DNA from: Ulva prolifera
Taxonomy: Eukaryota; Chlorophyta; Ulvophyceae; Ulvales; Ulvaceae
Reading direction: 5' to 3'
Assembly: GCA_023078555.1 (NCBI GenBank)
Contig: CM041200.1
Coordinates: 372,001-436,000, forward strand
Length of the DNA stretch: 64,000 nucleotides
Position 1 is the first letter of the stretch, and every line of letters starts with the position of its first letter. A model generated the notes under the pieces. That model had not been told where the DNA came from and made no database searches. It worked only from the letters and a program-made list of their open reading frames with translations. Shown here in pieces: positions 59,880 through 64,000 of the stretch. Made by a program: the position numbers and the translations under genes.

Positions 59880-60960
59880 GGTTAGCAGGATACTTTCGAC
59901 GATTCATTCCGAAGTTCCCCAGTGGAATCCCCACCCTTGCGGGCCCACTAATCCAACGCATATGTGCTAAGGAACATCCATGGACAGTACATCACACACA
60001 GTCCTTTGAAAACATTACACGCGCTGATAAATGCCACAATCATGCGTCTCACCGACACCAATATGCCGTTCCACATGTACACTGATGCATCCGACTACGC
60101 TTATGGAGCGGTGCTCACATAAGAATGTGAGGGTAAATTAGCTCCAATTGCATGGGTCGGCCGCAAGCTTAGTAAGTGGGAAGAAAATTATTACCGTAGT
60201 AAATGTAAAGACTCGCGAATGTCCGCCCCAAAAAAAACTCCAGCTTCGACAATGATGCGATGTCCCGGCGTGTGTCTACGTGGAGCGGCGAATGAGAAAT
60301 AAACAATTCTTGGCGTCCCGGGCTTCTGACGCGACGAGTTGCAAAACAATGCATTATGCCATGTCCGTAGCAGCGCAAGTACGACGACAATACAAACAGT
60401 GACCGTTGGTACTGTGTCGTGTCCCGAGCTTTAGTGCATGTTGTCAGGCCCACCTATTGCAAGCTACAGCACTACACATCCATCAAGAGCCCTGACAATC
60501 GCAAGTCTTCATCATTGATTGGCGTGCTATCTACAGCCATTTATTACAATCAATAAGCAATGTGACATCGGTGTGACGAGCGCCAAAACAATGATCTGCG
60601 CTGTCCGGTCCGGTCAAGAAGGCGACCGACGAACCCCGAAGAAATGATCTGACTGTCTGTCCCTTTTGCCGCGACGGCCGAAAAATCGAAAACAATGATT
60701 TCGGCGTCCTATCCCGGCACGTGCCGTAGCGAGTCTTGACATTTACTACGGTTCACCCTTGAGAAAAACCATCGGGGCCATCGTATTTGCGTACCATCAA
60801 TGGCAGTGTTACTTAAAAACAATCAAAATGTGTTCATACATTCATACCATAACCCTTTGCGGTTTTGCAAACATAGAAAAAGCTGAAAAAGCTGACTGGC
60901 AAACATGCCCAATGGCTAGAGTCCCTTTTGTTGAAATCAGGAGTGTGCTTAGATGTATGT
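59880..60960 (+). pseudogene. G2 gypsy RT connection and RNase H fragments
   Basis: LAGYFRRF continues as IPKFPSGIPTLAGPLIQRI with frameshifts, then the RNase H start YTDASDYAYGAVLT, a TAA, CEGKLAPIAWVGRKLS, and EENYY, where the 60194-60752 element interrupts. Beyond it, LRKTIGAIVFAYHQWQCYL and a frameshifted KLTGKHAQ/WLES-like match to G1. Integrase is absent. Confidence 0.75.
60194..60752. mobile_element. 559-bp TIR element in G2 RNase H
   Basis: 24-bp terminal inverted repeats with one mismatch: ACCGTAGTAAATGTAAAGAC plus TCGC on the left, ACCGTAGTAAATGTCAAGAC plus TCGC on the reverse of the right. It separates two halves of one RNase H block (ENYY and TLEK-type codons). No coding sequence; internal AACAATGAT-like repeats near the right end. 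The target duplication is not clear (at most a T-rich 1-3 bp). Confidence 0.75.
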
Positions 60961-61404
60961 TTGATAGGCACTGTGACCTGTGTAGAACAGCATTGTACAA
61001 AGCAATGACTGACCACACCCACACATCACGAAAGTGTCAAGGGCTTGAGCGTGGATTCGAATATTCACACGAAAAGGTACGCATGCATAGTGCACGTGTT
61101 ATGAACGAGACGGGTATATCAACACCATCTCACCTTGGGCGCATGCTGGTCGTCGCATGCATACACACGACTCAGTTCGTTCGAACACCTGATCAGGTGG
61201 TAACAGTCACAGATTTTGCAGATAAAGCAAAACAACTACCATCACATAAGATTCAGATCGTTATTTCTTACCTTTAAGGTTATCGATATCTTGCCTTATG
61301 TGCAAAATATACACATTAGTGTCACAAGCGGACGTCGATCAGCTTGAGCCATGTGTTGTCCTCCATCAGCTTTATGTGCATGCAACTATGTGTCATGAAT
61401 CAGT
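60961..61404. other. Unassigned between G2 and an LTR relic
   Basis: Open plus-strand frame to 61277 without recognisable domain; may be diverged G2 integrase-side sequence. Nothing else seen. Confidence 0.3.
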
Positions 61405-61775
61405 GTCTAGGTAAACATGCAATGCATGACGCGAAAGTCTGCGCATGAATATGGTGGCCGAGGGCCCAGCCCGTGTTATGTTAGGATAGTATGCATGAGC
61501 ATACTTGGGGCGCTCCGTGAGCGGCTCGCCCCGGGCCATTGCCATTGGGCCACGGTATACATGCACGAATGGTCGCATATAGTCGTATGCGTCCAAGTCT
61601 GAAGTAATCTTTCTCTTACATCTTCCACAGGTTCATGCACTGTCTTGCATCCAATGCAGTATACTCCCTGATCTGTGTAGTGACCTTTCGTACGACCTAG
61701 CGGCTCTCCAGTATCGGCACTACTAACCTCCTAATGCACACATAATAGGTTCTCGTTGATAACCCCTACATTGGT
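61405..61775 (+). repeat. Diverged LTR related to the C1 LTR
   Basis: Shares GCAATGCATGACG, GGTGGCC(G/A)(A/C)GGGCCCA and TGTTATGTTAGGA in order with 27104-27497, then TCTCTTACA and the CAATGCA..ACA region, with a 60-bp extra segment (about 61505-61560). No associated internal region; likely a solo LTR. Confidence 0.55.
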
Positions 61776-61779
61776 GCAT

Positions 61780-62140
61780 GCATACACCGTTGCTCACACA
61801 TTCAGGGCGGGCACTCCGTAATATCAACTCAGCGCTAGCTCTAATGAGTATCACCCACAACATACAGATTTCCCTCGCATATTCGGGATCTCTGGTGGGT
61901 GCTCACGATTGTGCGGCATCTCGGCGAGGCCACCCACGAAGGGGGTCGTCCCTGGCGCTTCACGGGTATTTAAACCTGCGCTTTTTCGGTTCAGACACAC
62001 ATTCTTCCGTCCACATCGGGTGCCATCTATTTTTGCATACTGCTTACACGCTGCCGTAGAATACTGCGTGTTTCTGCTTGTTATACTGTCGGCAAAGGTC
62101 TTTGTACCGCGACGAACGCCCATCACTCAACCGGCGCTAA
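61780..62140 (+). repeat. Diverged gypsy LTR fragment
   Basis: Collinear with the R-U5 part of the LTR at 48560-48800: CATCTCGGCGAGGCCA, a TATA-like GGTATTTAAACC (about 61967), GGTTCAGACACACATTCTTCC and TGTCGGCAAAGGTCTTTGT. Truncated on both sides. Confidence 0.5.
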
Positions 62141-62433
62141 GCATTCGTCACAAACACACCACGGTTCACCACACCACACCAAGACGCAACCTCTGCAAGT
62201 CGATTCAAGTGATCTATTGCAAGTTGTCCCAAGCGACCATGCGTCGCATGCGACAACGGCACAAAACTATATGCATCAGGATCGTACAAACGATAAGCAT
62301 TGAGTTTTGCACGTCCCGAACCACCGCATCAACCCCATCCTCCAGAGCCGCCGGCCGCAATAGGTATCGGCACAGGGGTTCACAATCGACACATCCCCTA
62401 TCCACAAAGGGTATACTCATGTATAAACAAGCG

Positions 62434-62459
62434 ATGAGCCCCCATTCGGGGGGGCTCAT
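62434..62459. repeat. Perfect 10-bp-stem hairpin
   Basis: ATGAGCCCCC, loop ATTCGG, GGGGGCTCAT. Lies 46 bp before the C5 LTR in otherwise unassigned sequence (62141-62504). Function unknown. Confidence 0.6.
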
Positions 62460-62504
62460 ACGCTGTGATACTTGAAGCTTGAGCATGCAACTCGATGCTG
62501 GCGG

Positions 62505-62854
62505 TGTCACAATGCATGCGCCTGCGGACAGCAGTGTGATGACAGGTGCACCCATGCACGAATGATCCGCGGATCCAGTACAGGATAAGCCGCCAGCGGG
62601 ATTGTCCCGGGGTAGTGAGGGAGATCCTGCGAGGATCTCCCGCCGTAATCTTGACTATTCAGTGTGCATATATTTTTGTACACATAGAGAGCTGGGACAA
62701 TTCTTCTTACTGTTTCGCGGTACTAGCAGTATCCACTCTACTCCTAGCATCTCTCTGGTTCTACCTCTGTGCGCAGTAGGTATGAGATGCTGGCTGCCTG
62801 ACCTGACCTGACGTAAGACTGCTATTGACCTGCAGATAGATAGCGTTTCTGACA
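62505..62854 (+). repeat. C5 5' LTR
   Basis: 350 bp, TGTCACAATGCATG ... GTTTCTGACA; a TATA-like GTGCATATATTTTTG at about 62662. Confidence 0.9.
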
Positions 62855-63155
62855 CGGTATCGGTGAATGTTTGCGTTATGTCTTTTATGGTCTTGTTCCG
62901 GAAACCGTCGGCCAAAGTCTGCGCGCAGACACGGCGGGCATTTTAATGTTTCTGTCGGCGCTCAGACTGCGGTCACTAGCGCAGGCATTATTAAGCGGTC
63001 TCGTAGCATATTGTTGTGAGATACAATTCGAGAGGCTTGTTTTCTATGATCAGCGCTGGGAAAAGTGAATGCGCTCGCTTATTTTCTGTCGGCTTGCGAG
63101 CCACCCAGTCGGTTAGTTGCTGCACGCAACAAAGAATCGTCTGTCCTACTGCAGG

Positions 63156-64000
63156 ATGTCTGATCTAAACCTTTCCAACGCCAACTCTCCTCGCGAGGAG
63201 AGGCATGACGAGGCTGATCAGCAGCCACTCGTCGACCGGGACGCTGACCAGCAGCTCCATGACGGAGAACAGCCCGCGGGCATGTTACTTCGTCGCGGAC
63301 GAGTTATCCGACCACGTCTCTCTTCCCAGACTGGGCGGAGCAGCCATTAGGTGCCCTTTTCCTCTCATATAGTGAACGATCACGGTCACACTGAGTCACT
63401 CATCACACTCGAAACGTTGACCGAAGCGCTGCGCGCATCTCGGGGGCGTAACGAGCCTGATTTGTCAAAAGGAAAACTGCCTGAGTGGAATTATAAGACC
63501 GAAAGCTTCGTTGCGTACGAGCAGAAAGTCTTTTTGTGGTTGGGTCAATTCGAGCTAGACCATCTGTTGCAGCACACACCGTCTGCGGACGAACAGCGTG
63601 TCCATGCTAGAGCAAGGACTCAATCCTCATGTCCTTGCCTGACGCGGATAGGACCACTGTCTATCGCATGTCACATCTGTGTGAAGCATGGGCCTACCTG
63701 AGTGCAAAGTATAGGCCTAGCACTGAAGCCGAGATCCACAGACTGTGGAGTCGCTTCAACTCATTGTCACAGAAAAATAGTGACGTTGGGTCTTACTGTG
63801 GTAATGTGATGAGTGTGTACACTCAACTGGAGGCACTAGGTGCCGATGTGGGCCAGCGATGGCTTCGATTAAAACTGTTAGAAGTGGGGGAGGAGTTCAA
63901 CGCTGTGCGCGGCGAGGTTCTCCACTCTTCCCCACATGTAATCATTGCACGTTTGACTGAGCCTGCTGATTTGCTCAAGCAGCAACGGCTGCAGGCTAGG
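63156..64000 (+). pseudogene. C5 gag, interrupted, continuing past the window
   Basis: ATG at 63156 (MSDLNLSNANSPREERHDEA). A TAG at 63348 replaces a Gln codon (SSQQVPF in C2), and a 1-nt loss near 63630 shifts the frame at RARTQ; the C2-like gag sequence goes on in another frame (TVYRMSHLCEAWAYL region) to the end. Zinc knuckle and pol are outside. Confidence 0.85.

Larger units (their letters stand above)
55730..60960 (+). mobile_element. Gypsy element G2, fragmented by nested insertions
   Basis: Pieces of one plus-strand gypsy element, collinear with G1: protease region 55730-55895, protease/RT 56735-57692, RT 58676-58743, 59013-59058 and 59872-60193 (into RNase H), and RNase H 60753-60960. 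Between them sit an unknown segment, an inverted gypsy LTR and three DNA-transposon-like insertions. Confidence 0.75.
62505..64000 (+). mobile_element. Copia element C5, 5' part, cut by the window end
   Basis: Same family as C2-C4: LTR 62505-62854, PBS-like CGGTATCGGTGAATGTTTGCG at 62855, leader with the GTCTGCGCGCAGAC palindrome at 62917-62930, and gag from 63156. Confidence 0.9.

Noticed and set aside
61045-61065. Second B-box-like GGATTCGAAT
   Set aside because: No cloverleaf can be folded around it.

Overview
This window is nuclear DNA of a eukaryote. Genes are split by short GT-AG introns (mostly about 75-140 nt), the proteins are eukaryote-specific (UTP7/WDR46, IPI1/TEX10, ZNF511-like, U-box, F-box/LRR), and most of the right-hand 48 kb is layered retrotransposon sequence. 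A tyrosine-recombinase (YR) retrotransposon whose recombinase lies on the opposite strand to gag and RT resembles the Kangaroo element of Volvox. That hints at a green alga, but this is inference; I cannot name a species.

Region 1 (1-15.2 kb) is the host gene island: a C-terminally cut UTP7/WDR46 homologue (minus), a U-box gene (plus), an MgtE/SLC41-type Mg2+ transporter (plus), a ZNF511-like zinc-finger gene (minus), an IPI1/TEX10 homologue (plus) and an F-box/ribonuclease-inhibitor-type LRR gene (plus). UTP7 and IPI1 both serve ribosome biogenesis (small-subunit processome and 60S Rix1 complex). About 15.2-16.3 kb is non-coding.

Region 2 (16.3-27.1 kb) holds two YR (PAT/Kangaroo-type) retrotransposons. 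The first has split direct repeats in the order A1 ... B1-A2 ... B2 around an apparently intact recombinase, but its gag-RT-RNaseH part is replaced by minisatellite DNA. The second has gag, RT and RNase H, all broken by stops or a frameshift, and a recombinase cut by the next element.

Region 3 (27.1-64 kb) is nested LTR-element DNA: copia element C1, with its two LTRs in inverted orientation and no RT; a LINE 3' fragment; copia C2 (minus, both LTRs); copia C3 (minus, truncated); gypsy G1 (plus); copia C4 (plus, both LTRs, with a GAT tract of about 325 nt inside pol); gypsy G2 (plus), hit by a solo LTR and three DNA-transposon-like insertions; two LTR relics; and the start of copia C5 (plus), which runs off the window. 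C2-C5 are one family with shared LTRs, leader and gag. Every LTR-element polyprotein carries stops, frameshifts or truncations. The only mobile-element gene that looks intact is the first YR recombinase.
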